From Phytopythium helicoides (lineage: Eukaryota; Oomycota; Peronosporomycetes; Pythiales; Pythiaceae): a stretch of DNA of 64,000 bases. The translations under genes were made by a program, and so were the position numbers. Positions within the stretch are counted from its first letter, which is position 1; every line of letters begins with the position of its first letter. The stretch covers positions 62,001 to 126,000 of the forward strand of contig JANFNE010000053.1 of assembly GCA_024867545.1 (NCBI GenBank). The letters are read 5' to 3'. The notes beneath the pieces are model-generated. The model did no database searches, had not been told where the DNA came from, and was given only the letters and a program-made list of their open reading frames with translations. Shown here in pieces: positions 11,084 to 21,175 of this stretch.

Positions 11084-12488
11084 CTACCTCTTCGTCTCCT
11101 TCTCAACATGCTCGTGATTGTGGTCATGGCTGTGGTCGTGGTCGTCATGGTCGTGGATGTGGTGCTCGTGGTCATGGTCATGGTGATGATCGTGGCTGTG
11201 GACATGGCTGTGGTCGTGGCTGTGACTGTGCTGTGCAAGGTAGGCGTCCTCTTCGTCCTCGCGTTGGTGCTCGAATACGGTCGACGGCGCCTGTGCAGAA
11301 GTTGCGAGCTCCACGATGATGTCTTTGACACGCGGAACAGCAGCCTTCAGCGAGCGCTTGGCGTGATCTTTCCACTGACACGCGCGCGAGAAACTCACGC
11401 TCTCGTCCATCACGAGTGTCACGTCCACATGCACGTGGCGGCCAATGCGTCGGCTGCGCAGCTGCCGCACCTCGCGGATCTCACCCTCGCTCTCGACCAC
11501 AACAGCTCGGGCGGCTTCCGCGAGCGCGTTGACCACAGACGGCGGTAGCTGCGAGTCGCAGAGCTCCCTGACGGCATCGAGTCCAATCTCGCCGCCCATC
11601 TTGAGGATGATGCCGCCCACAAGCATGCCCGCGATCGGGTCAAAGAGCGGCAGCCCTGCAAGGCTCAGTCCAATGCCAGCCATCGCGACGACGCTCGATA
11701 CGGCGTCACTGCGGTGGTGCCACGCATTTGCAATGAGCACACTCGAGTTGACACGCTTGCCGATGGCGCTCGGTAGCGCGGTAGAGCCACTCCTTGGTGC
11801 CAACCGACACGGCCGCGATCGCCAACGCCGCCGGGTGGATGTCCGCCGGTGCTGACGATGTGGCCGCGAGCTCTGCTGCTCCCAACTCGAGCTGTGCAGC
11901 CACGTCGGCGACTGCCAGCGGTCGCTACAACCGAAGGGCGCCTGCATGAGCACGAGCAGCGTGTCGAACGAGTGCACGATGATGCCGAGGGAGCCGCCTA
12001 CGAGCATGAGCGATACGCTGAGCGCGCCGATGGACTCGTACTTGCCGTATCCGTAGGGGTGCGAAGCGTCCGGCGGCTTGGCGCAGTACTTGAGCGTGAG
12101 CAGCGTGGCGCCGTCGCTGGCGAGGTCGCTGGCCGAGTGCACGGCGTCTGCCAGCAGTCCGGACGAGTGGAAGGCCACGCCGGCCACGCCCTTGGCCGCG
12201 CTCAGCACGACGTTCAGGTACACGCCCATCCACGTGATGCGGTCGGCGGCCTTGACGTCCTCGGCCGACAGCTTTTTCCGGAGCGCGGCGGCCTGCTCGT
12301 CCTCGTCGTCCTCGAGCAGGCCGATGCCGTGGCTGTGGCCGTGTCCGCCGCCGTGCCAGCGCTTCTGGGGCTGCAGCCCGAGGCCGCTGGCGGTTCTGGT
12401 GGTCGCAGGCAGTCGGCAGCCACGCGGAGCTCCGCGTCGACGGCGGCTGCAGACGCGCGCGGCGAGCGGCGACGACGCTGCGCCACAT
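11084..12488 (-). CDS. Cation diffusion facilitator (CDF/ZnT-like) transporter, frameshifted
   Basis: The frame beginning near 12229 matches the CDF family: HSSGLLADAVHSASDLASD holds the first-helix metal site (D, HSxxD), followed by HPYGYGKYE, then ANAWHHRSDAVSS in TM5 with the second HxxxD site. A cytoplasmic domain (HVHVDVTLVMDE) follows, and the C-terminus is extremely His/Asp-rich (about 30 His). Upstream in the same frame is a His-rich stretch (WHGGGHGHSHG). An ATG at 12488 gives an Arg-rich, mitochondrial-presequence-like N-terminus (MWRSVVAARRARLQPP) in another frame. Three single-base shifts interrupt the gene: near 12430, near 11915 and near 11770. Between the last two, the conserved TM4 sequence (IHPAALAIAAVSVGTKEWLYR) is in another frame. 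The family exports Zn/Fe/Mn by proton antiport. A targeting role for the N-terminus is inference. Either the consensus has indel errors or this is a young pseudogene. Confidence 0.7.
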
Positions 12489-13256
12489 GGCGCGCGCGTT
12501 TGGGTCTAGCGGCGGCTGTGGGGCGTCCGCGAGGCCCGCGAGAGCTGGGAATTGACCAGCGGGCGGTCGGCGAGGCGTGCGACTGGACTGTGGGGCGAGT
12601 TGGCGCGTGGCGGGCGGCTGGCGAGCGGCGGCGAGCGGCCCATGAACCGCCCCGGAAGTGCGCGACAGCCGAGCTTGGCGCGGGAAAGAGGAGGCCGGAT
12701 CGAGCGCAGTCGGTGGCAGGAAGCGAGCGTGTACCGCCTCATGCCCGACCGCGGAACCGGCGCTTGCGGCGGCAGAACTGCGCCGTAAGGTTTACGTTGT
12801 ACTTGATGAAGACTATTGAAAAGTGTTTGCGCTATGCATTTGTTAATGTTGACAAGTGATTGGTTTAAGTAATCTTTCGCGAGTAATCAGACAGGCTAGC
12901 GCCACCGACGGGCGCGTGCCACAACAGCTGGCAGTACGACGGCACGTATTTGTTCTCGCAGGCTGATCTTGTTATACAGGTATTTGACAATGGCACATAC
13001 TTTTGGGGAGTATACCCCCGTACGATAACTTTCGCGCAAATCCCCCTCGGCACTGCCGATCATCTACGCGGCGCTCGGCCACACCCGCCGCCGCCTTCGC
13101 CCGCTCGCCGCGCGCCTCCCGCGGCCTCCAGCGCCCTCCGCGAGGCTCCGACGCTCGCAGCAGCTGCCCAGCGACCTCCAGGACGCCGCCAGCTATCGAT
13201 TGACCCGCGGACGGGCCCGAAACTCGCGGAATTGACCGAGAAAAGGCAAGATCAAG
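12489..13256. other. GC-rich divergent promoter region
   Basis: This spacer separates the divergently transcribed CDF and AP-1 mu genes. It is very GC-rich up to about 12780 and pyrimidine/CCG-rich upstream of 13257. No gene or recognisable core element is supported. Confidence 0.45.
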
Positions 13257-14681
13257 ATGGTGCTGTCGGCCGTGTTCATCACGGACCTCAAGGGCAAGGT
13301 CATCATCTCGCGCAACTACCGCGGGGACATCCCCATGGGGGCGTCGGCCAAGTTCACGCAGTACGTGCAGGAGAGAGACGACTCGGAGCAGCGACCCGTG
13401 TTCACGGAGGACGGCTACACGTTCGTGTACCTCAAGGTGAGGAGGAAGCTTGGCTTGACAAGCTGCTGCGAGGGTGGAGGGAGGGGCTCACGTGGCGCGT
13501 GGCTTGCAGCACAACAACTTGTACCTCATGACGGTCACCAAGGTCAACTCGAACGTCGCGCTCATGCTCATGTACCTCACGCGGATCTGCCAGGTGATGC
13601 AAAGGAGTGAAAGGTGGAGGATTGAGCGCGGACGCTGACACGGCTTTCTCCTGCTCAACCACAGGTCTTCCAGGACTACTTTGGCGAGCTTGAGGAGGAG
13701 AGCATCCGAGACAACTTTGTCATCATCTTTGAGCTGCTGGACGAGACCATGGACCACGGCTACCCGCAGACGACCGAGGCGCGCATCCTGAGAGAGTACA
13801 TTACGCAGGAGGGCCACCGGATGGAGGCCGCGCCGCGGCCACCCACCGCGCTCACGAACGCCGTGTCGTGGCGTAGCGAGGGCATCAAGCACCGCAAGAA
13901 CGAGATCTTCCTCGACGTTGTAGAGAAGCTCAACCTGCTGGTGTCGAGCAACGGCACCGTGCTGCACTCGGAGATCCTTGGCGCTGTCAAAATGAAGTCG
14001 TTCCTGTCGGGCATGCCAGAACTCAAGCTAGGCCTGAACGACAAGGCGCTGTTTGAGGCCACTGGTCGCTCGTCGTCCAAGGGCAAAGCCGTCGAAATGG
14101 AGGACATCAAGTTCCACCAGTGCGTGCGCCTCGCGCGCTTCGAAACGGACCGCACGATCTCGTTTATTCCACCAGACGGCGAGTTCGATCTCATGACGTA
14201 CCGCCTATCGACGCACGTCAAGCCGCTGATCTGGGTCGAGGCTGTCGTCGAGCCGCATTCACGCTCGCGCATCGAGTACATGGTAAAGGCCAAGTCGCAG
14301 TTCAAGAGCCGCTCGATCGCCAACAATGTCGAGATTGTCATTCCCGTGCCACCCGATGTGGACTCGCCTAGCTTCAAGTCGAGCATCGGATCGGTCACGT
14401 ACGTGCCAGACCGCGACGCAATCGTGTGGTCAATCAAGCAGTTCAACGGGTCGCGCGAGTACCTCATGCGCGCACATTTCGGTCTGCCATCGGTTAACAT
14501 GGAAGATGGCGGTGCTGACGACTGGAAGGCGCCGATCCAGGTCAAGTTCGAGATCCCCTACTTTACGGTGTCGGGCATTCAGGTGCGGTACCTCAAGATC
14601 ATTGAGAAGTCGGGCTACCAGGCGCTGCCGTGGGTGCGCTACATCACGCAGAATGGCGACTACCAGCTGCGCATGTCGTAG
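13257..14681 (+). CDS. AP1M1: Clathrin adaptor AP-1 complex, mu (medium) subunit
   Basis: Three exons are clear: 13257-13436, 13510-13593 and 13665-14681, with GT-AG introns of 73 and 71 nt, both phase 0. The product is 426 residues, the usual length for mu1. Residues 1-~140 are the longin-like domain (VFITDLKGKVIISRNYRGDI; NNLYLMTVTKVNSNVALMLMYL; FGELEEESIRDNFVIIFELLDE). The C-terminal mu homology domain contains WRSEGIKHRKNEIFLDVVE, PDGEFDLMTYRL and the closing WVRYITQNGDYQLR. AP-1 mu recognises YxxPhi sorting signals and works with gamma, beta1 and sigma1 at the trans-Golgi network and endosomes. No frameshift is seen in this gene. Confidence 0.95.
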
Positions 14682-15247
14682 TCGAGAGTGCAGGCAGGCA
14701 AGCAGGAGCAGTGAAGTGCTGTAGAGCCATTTGGCACAGTAATGGATTGTGTGTTTCGGATACTTTCGTGCGGACCACCTCAAAAAGCCCGTTCACAAGA
14801 AACTCCATGTGAGTTTGCATCGACGAATGGAAAATGAGGCTTGGAGCCTACGAATGACTCAAATGTATTGAACATTCTGGGAGAACCTGTTACTCCTTGA
14901 GACTTCGCAACTACATTCTTGAAGAATAAGTTCTGCTCTACACGCATTGAGTCCGAATATCGAACCGAGGATGCTCCCCAAGCGATTGCAGTGAAAGACA
15001 TGCCTAGAAAGTTGCTTGAGAGCGAAGTACGAGCACACGCTGCATATACTTTCCATTGCTTCGATGATCTGTTGAAGAATGGGTTGCAATGTGTGGTCTA
15101 CGTGGGACCCGCATTGCCATAGATTTTCCCCGACCGATATAATCCTTGATTCAACTGCAGGCTGCTTCCACTTTCGAAGCGGCAAGGTTTACCAGTAGCC
15201 CTTCGTTCTGGTTGTTCACGACCACGCTCGGGTTCAGCACTTCGACG
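14682..15247. other. Spacer ending in a B-gene 5' flank
   Basis: No gene is supported. The last ~85 bases (about 15163-15247) are nearly identical, in inverse orientation, to the sequence just upstream of the intact B gene at 60.6 kb (about 61486-61570). This shows that the copied segment extends into the 5' flank. Confidence 0.6.
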
Positions 15248-16091
15248 ATGGCAGCTTCAGCCTACACCCCGATGATCGGAACGATCAACAACGAACAAGT
15301 CGAACAAGCGAGACGAGAGTTCGAGCGTCGAGTCAAAGCTGGGGAGCTCGATGTCCGCGTCACGATGGCAGAGAAGGTTCCAATTGAAGACTGGGAAGTT
15401 GCTGACATCTACATCTCTGGCCTTCGCCTCGACTACGCGTACTCTCCAGACGACGGCGTTCGTTGACGTGGAGATCTTTGACGCTGAAAGTTGGATGCAC
15501 AGTGCTGTTGTACAACTAATCGCGTGTCACCTTGGAATCTACCTGAACACTTTGAGCTGTCGCCAACACTTTCTTGGTGTCGGCGCTGGTGACATTGATT
15601 GGCAACATGGCGGAAGAACCTTCAAGAGGACCCCAGATACTGGCATCTGCTACATGAGAGGAGGATTGATTGAACTTCGCTTCGTTGTGGAAGTGGTGGT
15701 TCATAATTCTCGCACGTCGGGTGAAGCTCAGCGCCGATGCCGAGAATATTTCATCGGACAGAATGGAGTCAGGACCGTACTCCTGCTCATGTTCCTTGGC
15801 TTCGACTCAATCGACAGAAGCAAAGCCGCTGCGGTGGTCATTCTTTATCGTCGAGATGACAGCAAGAATGATAATGTCATGGTTGATAACGTCGTGAGCT
15901 TCGGCACGGCAAATCACACCTCGACGAGGATGGACGTCAGCATGCTGGAAGAGATCGATCCAACTCGTCGGGGAGGCAACCAACGGATCCGGGACCTCCA
16001 TGGCTCCGCCAACAACAAGCAGATTGAGGTTCATCGGGAAGACCTGTTCATGGGAGTGGCCTTCCGTCGGAGGCTGCACAACTTAAACTGA
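15248..16091 (+). pseudogene. B1: Uma2-like family B gene, frameshifted
   Basis: The ATG at 15248 starts MAASAYTPMIGTINNEQ and the frame is good through GLRLDYAYSPD. Here an extra base (GACGACGG where the intact copy has GACGGC) causes a TGA. Translation continues in the +1 frame from ~15455 (FVDVEIFDAES) to a stop at 16091. The domain is recognisable: VVQLIACHLGIYL, RFVVEVVVHNS, AQRRCREYF, AVVILYRRDD, VVSFGTA, EEIDPTRRGGNQRIRDLHGSANN. The C-terminus stops early at RLHNLN compared with the intact copy at 60.6 kb. A short conserved stretch (ELFNAYW...RYTQ) remains as untranslated sequence just downstream. Because the same extra base occurs in B2, B3 and B6, the break is inherited. Confidence 0.7.
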
Positions 16092-16659
16092 CTTTTGGCT
16101 GAGCTCTTCAACGCTTACTGGCGCATTTTCAGGTACACCCAGTAGTTGGAGAATGGAGAGGAGCTGTACAAGTAACTACCAAGCGAATTCCTTGCTGATA
16201 GATCTTTCATCCAGGAAATCCACAACACCAGGCAAAACTATCATTTGGAGCGCGCTGTTTAAGGAAAGTAAAGGATGACAGGCGAACTTGAGAATTCTCA
16301 ACAGGAGTGCCAACCAGGCAATTGGTGAGTTAAAGATCGACGACATCTGTGAACCAACCATTTCAAATTGCACGGAGACAGAAGTCACTCAGATCCTAAC
16401 CGCACCAATGGTTTTGGTTCGCCTTAGATCTCTTGGGGACCGACAATGCATTGGACTGGTTGTTCATGGTCACCGCTGAAGACGCAACAGTCGATTTGCA
16501 CGCATCAGAGCCGTCGCCGCCTCGGTCATTGCGTGCACTAATGACTTGTATGATGTGCCATGACCGTAAGGTGGAACTTGCTGCTGCGTCATAGACTCGA
16601 ACGGAGGACTCAGTCATAGACTCGAACGGAGGACTCTCCAGTTCACACAAATCAGCACG

Positions 16660-16690
16660 AAAACAAAACAAAACAAAACAAAACAAAAAC
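16660..16690 (+). repeat. (AAAAC)n simple repeat
   Basis: The tract of AAAAC units corresponds in position to A/C-rich tracts at 22577-22612 and 28538-28570 in the other tandem units. The three copies differ in length and composition, unlike the flanking DNA. Just upstream, copy 1 alone has a ~26-bp duplication (GACTCGAACGGAGGACTC). Confidence 0.85.
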
Positions 16691-17055
16691 ATCTTGCAGT
16701 GCCGCCATTCGACGCCAACTTTCACCTGCCACCGTATTCACTCAATCCAACACGAGGTGCCCTGCCGCCAGCTCGGACTCAGCGGCATCGACACCATCTC
16801 AAATGCTCGTGTGACTGACTGACAGTTCGCCAAGGAAAGTTGCCGATGCCGAGTTGCCGCAAGTAGATGTACCTTCTCGACTAGCAGGGAAAGGAAACGT
16901 GCCGGTACTCAAACACTAAGACAACGAGAAAGGCGGTCGCTCTCAAAGCTTTAGGCGACCGAGGCAACACACCACTTTCAGATTCGACGGCTGAGGCGCA
17001 GGCGAGACGAAGAGAAGACGAGAGCGCGGGTCGAGCAACTGGCGGTCGACTCCAA

Positions 17056-17083
17056 GCTTCAGGCTTCAGGCTTCAGGCTTCAG
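17056..17083 (+). repeat. Heptamer (GCTTCAG) x4
   Basis: Four perfect copies of GCTTCAG lie in the 5' region of A1. The equivalent site has five copies at 28935-28969 and two plus degenerate units at 22976-22989; an inverted degenerate version lies near 42370-42410. It is a small variable minisatellite upstream of A/C genes. Confidence 0.85.
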
Positions 17084-17486
17084 ACTTCTCACGCTTCGCA
17101 CTCCAAGCTGCCAGCTTCCGGCTCCTTGAGGATCGCCAAACACCAAGCAAAGCTGCAGCTTCCGCCGCCTGTTCCAAGCGAGAGCTTCAACTTGAAGCTC
17201 AAGTGCACGCCTCGGTCGTTTCGTGGATACGCTCGAATCAGCCATGTCACTGACCACTGGAGGCGATGCTTGATCTTCGTATCGAAACCGGTTGAGTGGG
17301 ACGGTGCGGGTGACGATACCTGGTCGCACCAATTCGAGTGCGCCGCCGACACCGACACCGGCGTCAACGTCAACACCAGGGATTTCTGCTCGCAGTCCTT
17401 CAGTGGTGCCGGTGCGCTCCGCCACGAGCGCACCACCTTCACCCAACCATACACCCACGCAACCGCCTGTCTCGGCGCTTGTCGCC

Positions 17487-18395
17487 ATGCAACTGTCGAG
17501 CGCAGCCTCTCTTGGGACACCGATTCATAAACCCACCAGACGACTCACCAGGAACCAACTCGAGTCTGCGCGCAAGGAATTCAAACGTCGAGTTGACCTC
17601 GGAGAGGAAGATGTCCGAGTGGTTGTGGCGAGGGACGTGCCAAGAGGAGTCTGGGAGAGAAGTTCCATCAGCTTCTCAGGCTGCAAGATCGCCGTCGAAT
17701 CCAAGGGAGATCTCCAACTGGTTGACATTGTGCTGGAAGAGGTTGTAGGTCATCCACACGGTGCAGCAGTGAGTGAGATCATCGGTCAGCTTTACACCTT
17801 CGCGAGAAATTCGCCGCAGCTGTTTCTACGTACAACTAGTGGAGATTTCACTTTCCTACGTGAAGATGGAACCGAAGTGACTCGCGATCCCGATGCAGCA
17901 CTCTCCCTGAACCGCCAATTCTTTGGGGGTATGGCTGTGCCAAACTTGATGGTCGAAGTTGTTGTTCGCAGCGAATCGCTCCCAGCAGCCCAGAGAAAGT
18001 GTCGGGAGTACTTTGCAACAACGACCGCGCTCCGAAACGTTCTCCTGCTCCGATTCTTTGAAATGCGAAGCCATAGAACTGCAGCTGGTGTCGCCATCTT
18101 GTATCGTCGAGATGGAAACCGCGTCGTGGTCGCTGACGTGGTGAGTTTCGGCAGCTCGCATCTTCACGGAAGCAGTTTGAGCGATGTCGAAGAGATTGAC
18201 GAGGGTTACCGAGGTAATGGTGGAGAGATTATTCGCAACCTGTCTGGTGCTGCGAATGTTGGTGCTCAAGTTCGGATTGCTTCGGAGGATCTGTACATCC
18301 TCGCGCCAGACACGATTCCAATGAATGAGCGTCAAGACTTGGTGATTGAGCTGTTCTCAGTTTTTCGAGCCTACATGAAGTGCACACTTTCGTAG
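17487..18395 (+). CDS. A1: Uma2-like (PD-(D/E)XK fold) family A protein
   Basis: An ATG at 17487 gives 302 residues beginning MQLSSAASLGTPIHKPTRRL. The longer N-terminus used by A2 (ATG at the equivalent 17244) is broken here by a TGA after nine codons and a small deletion. The domain carries RDPDAALSLN (putative catalytic Asp), PNLMVEVVVRS (Glu) and, 14 residues after that Glu, the Lys of QRKCREYF. This D-E-K layout and spacing match Uma2/DUF820 nucleases. Downstream are LLLRFFEMRS, AGVAILYRRDGN, DVVSFGSSH and IIRNLSGAANV. The nuclease assignment is by motif and fold pattern, not by a database match. After the stop an out-of-frame hydrophobic tail follows (separate entry). Confidence 0.65.
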   Translation: MQLSSAASLGTPIHKPTRRLTRNQLESARKEFKRRVDLGEEDVRVVVARDVPRGVWERSSISFSGCKIAVESKGDLQLVDIVLEEVVGHPHGAAVSEIIGQLYTFARNSPQLFLRTTSGDFTFLREDGTEVTRDPDAALSLNRQFFGGMAVPNLMVEVVVRSESLPAAQRKCREYFATTTALRNVLLLRFFEMRSHRTAAGVAILYRRDGNRVVVADVVSFGSSHLHGSSLSDVEEIDEGYRGNGGEIIRNLSGAANVGAQVRIASEDLYILAPDTIPMNERQDLVIELFSVFRAYMKCTLS

Positions 18396-18414
18396 GCAGA
18401 ACAATTTCGAATGA

Positions 18415-18537
18415 CCAACCTCTTCTACCGTTAAAATCGTCAACGTCGTTATCGTCGTCGTCGTCGCCATTATGTACACCCTAGTCAGCGTCATTGTAGG
18501 TGTCGTTGCAATTTCCTTTGCCATCCTGCTACCATAG
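18415..18537 (+). other. Conserved hydrophobic tail, out of frame with A1
   Basis: Just past the A1 stop, a different frame encodes ~35 almost entirely hydrophobic residues (KIVNVVIVVVVAIMYTLVSVIVGVVAIS...) and ends in TAG. The equivalent frame follows A2, A', A3 and inverted A4 and always ends at the same place. It looks like a former C-terminal transmembrane anchor that is now frameshifted away, or that is joined by an intron I cannot place. Confidence 0.5.
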
Positions 18538-18603
18538 AGGCGTCAAAATATCTATCTCACAGGGAACTTGCATTTTGTTGATAACTTACTTGCCTCCTTC
18601 TGA

Positions 18604-19300
18604 TTAGCTGTCTAGCTCAAAGTCCATCGTCACGATAGCAAAAAAGGGTGGAAGTCTGTCGCCCGGCTTCGAGGTTGAAAACAGCACGCTGTCCACACAC
18701 GTGCAATACTGGGAGGGAGATCCAGAGGTCCTCTTGCTCAGTTGAGCAACCTGACCTGCAGTGACTATGGACAGTATGGATGTCGAGTATTTCGAACACT
18801 GATACGCGACGAATTTGATGTGCATAAGGTGGATCGGGAGCAAGAATCGTGTTTTGATCAATCTGCCAATCGAGGAGGAGCCAACCATATCATCGAATTG
18901 ATGATCAATCAGTCGGCATGGCGATCAAAGTGATGACAGCAAAATATACTGCTTCAAAAGTTCAATAGAACCTATCGCAACATCATTTTCATCCAGCATC
19001 ATTTACTGTCAGCGCAATCAGCTCTTTTTGCTGCGTTTGCGAAGGCAATTTTCAAGGAGATCTGGTTGGAGCGTTGCTTTGACATGCATTTTTATAGAAA
19101 CAGTCTATGTCGGCGACCTACTCCGAGCATCATCGCCGCTCAGAGAAGTACAATGTTGAGAACGAAGTGACTTACTATCCAAGAACACCCAGAGCACTAT
19201 GATTGGGTGTGGTGTACGTACAGTCTGTTTCGTGGATGCTAGACTTTCTCGCCGCATCATAGAGCCACCTGCACTTCGTACGCGTGCACCAAATATTTAT
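18604..19300 (+). pseudogene. Relict of the RING-like gene (unit 1)
   Basis: Pieces in different frames align with the intact-looking minus-strand frame at 61900-62655. Examples are RTLIRDEFDVHKVD against RLTLVRVDFDID, MAIKVMTAKYTASKVQ against VAIEVMTADQAASKIQ, and QLFLLRL against QLFLMRL. Several stops and frame changes show that it is decayed. The same relict, nearly identical, is at 24564-25260 and inverted at about 39950-40790. Confidence 0.55.
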
Positions 19301-19841
19301 TGTCCAAACAATGCCAGTCGCCAGCGACGAGGTCGAAAGAGTACTGACTGCTATCTCTCTGTGCGTGTAGTGTATTGTGCAGGGAATCTTGTAGTATTAA
19401 AGCTCTTCAACACACAGCAGTGATTGGACATCAAAACACCTCGCAAATGCTTTTCTATATGAGGTGGTGGCATGCAGTTGGCATGCTGACCGATGACCTA
19501 TTCATGGTAGAGGACTGATCTTGTTATCATGTTGTGTCGAATGACAAGGAGCCGCTTCGACACCTCCTGCAGCATGCGATGTGAGCTTCACAGATCTATA
19601 CGATTGTGATGGGAAAGATACAAAAAACATATTCTGACCACCATGGGGTCATGGGCGACAACTGTGGTGCAATTGACTCGCAGATGCAAGCATAGCACGA
19701 TGTTGGTCAGAAAGCTACCACAACGGCCTCCTTTGCATTGACGAACTTTTAAACTGTTCGATACCCGTTTCCAGGCAACGATTTGACAGTTGGCCTCTAC
19801 TGGGTTTCTCGCAAACCTGAGGTTACCTCTGATGGCGCCAC

Positions 19842-20617
19842 CGGCAAATTGCTAATTTCGCGAGAAATTCGCCGCAGCAGTTTCTACGAGCAACTGGTGG
19901 AGATTTCACTTTCCTACGTGAAGATGGAACCGAGGTGACTCGCGATCCCGATGCAGGACTCTCCCTGAACCGCCAATTCTTTGGGGGTATGGCTGTGCCA
20001 AACTTGATGGTCGAAGTTGTTGTTCGCAGCGAATCGCTCCCAGCAGCCCAGAGAAAGTGTCGGGAGTACTTTGCAACAACGACCGCGCTCCGAAACGTTC
20101 TCCTGCTCCGATTCTTTGAAATGCGAAGCCATAGAACTGCAGCTGGTGTCGCCATCTTGTATCGTCGAGATGGAAACCGCGTCGTGGTCGCTGACGTGGT
20201 GAGTTTCGGCAGCTCGCATCTTCACGGAAGCAGTTTGAGCGATGTCGAAGAGATTGACGAGGGTTACCGAGGTAATGGTGGAGAGATTATTCGCAACCTG
20301 TCTGGTGCTGCGAATGTTGGCGCTCAAGTTCGGATTGCTTCGGAGGATCTGTACATCCTCGCGCCAGACACGATTCCAATGAATGAGCGTCAAGACTTGG
20401 TGATTGAGCTGTTCTCAGTTTTTCAGGCCTATATGGGCGGCATCGACACAGCGGTTCCCAATACTTCTCTGTGACTGCTGCCTGCATTGTCCTCGTCATC
20501 GTCGTCGTCGTCTTCATCTTCGTCGACATCGTTATCGTCTTCGTCGTCATCGTCCTAACACTCGTCAGCGTCATTGTAGGTGCCGTTGCAATTCTCCTAA
20601 CCTTTCTGGTCCGGTAG
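19842..20617 (+). pseudogene. A1': 5'-truncated family A copy with hydrophobic tail
   Basis: Homology to A begins abruptly at CCGGCAAATTGCTAATTTCG (same point as 23744 in A2) with no start codon or N-terminus. The frame then runs through RDPDAGLSLN, the VEVVV/QRKCREYF core and ends at 20474 (FQAYMGGIDTAVPNTSL). The next ~140 bases encode, in another frame, a strongly hydrophobic segment (IVLVIVVVVFIFVDIVIVF...) ending TAG at 20617. An internal ATG-less start makes it a probable pseudogene, although the catalytic-type residues are intact. Confidence 0.6.
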
Positions 20618-21175
20618 AGGTTTCAAGATCCCAGACTAACAATTTATCAGCATCGTCGTCACCCTTGTGACTTGTGGAGTCGAAAGAAATCGAACTCGAA
20701 GCCTTCGATAGTCGCTTGATACGTGATCACGTAAGACAAACACAAGATCACATTAACCTTCTCGAATAGAAAAAAAGTTTGCTACTTCCCAAATCACCTA
20801 AATCAGCTGTCGGACGCAAGAGAGCCCAACACGTATACACGAGGGAACTCTGCGCTCAATCGTCGAGGTGTTGTTGGTGCTCTTGGGTCCATGGAATCCT
20901 TATTTTGGCTTCGAACGCACAATTGGATAGTGTCTTGGGATACCATATGCAAAATTCAAAGTAGTGAGGACATCGATAGGAAGTCGATCATTTGGAGCAC
21001 ATGATGCATTGACCAACAACTAAATCTCCTTGGCCAGGTTGAAGTGCTCGAGTCAAAGCAGAGTGTAGCAATCTCGACGCAGTAGACAACTCAGTCGGCA
21101 TATCACTTCCGAATTCGCTTCCACCGACACAAAGAGATAAGCCAACAATTTAAATCTTCAATTTCCACTTCGAAG

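Larger units (their letters stand above)
15248..21175. repeat. Tandem unit 1 of the ~5.96-kb repeat
   Basis: The order is B1, B 3' flank, A1, RING-like relict and truncated A'. Its 3' two-thirds (from ~17.5 kb) match unit 2 almost base for base at a constant offset of 5960; the 5' third is more diverged. It is therefore the outermost and partly older copy. Confidence 0.8.

Noticed and set aside
11108..11548. Val/Met-rich 146-codon plus-strand frame, apparently a membrane protein
   Set aside because: It is the antisense reading of the His/Asp-rich tail of the CDF transporter (CAT/CAC/GAC codons give ATG/GTG/GTC).
11849..12859. 336-codon plus-strand frame opposite the CDF gene
   Set aside because: It is a shadow frame in GC-rich DNA opposite conserved CDF helices.
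16176..16388. Hydrophobic 65-70-codon minus-strand frame in the 3' flank of B genes (also 22119-22316, 28080-28277)
   Set aside because: It recurs by duplication, but the copy at 60.3 kb is cut by a stop; no other support for a gene.
17856..18335. 159-codon antisense frame repeated inside every family A copy
   Set aside because: It is conserved only because the sense strand is duplicated; no start context, domain or composition supports a protein.
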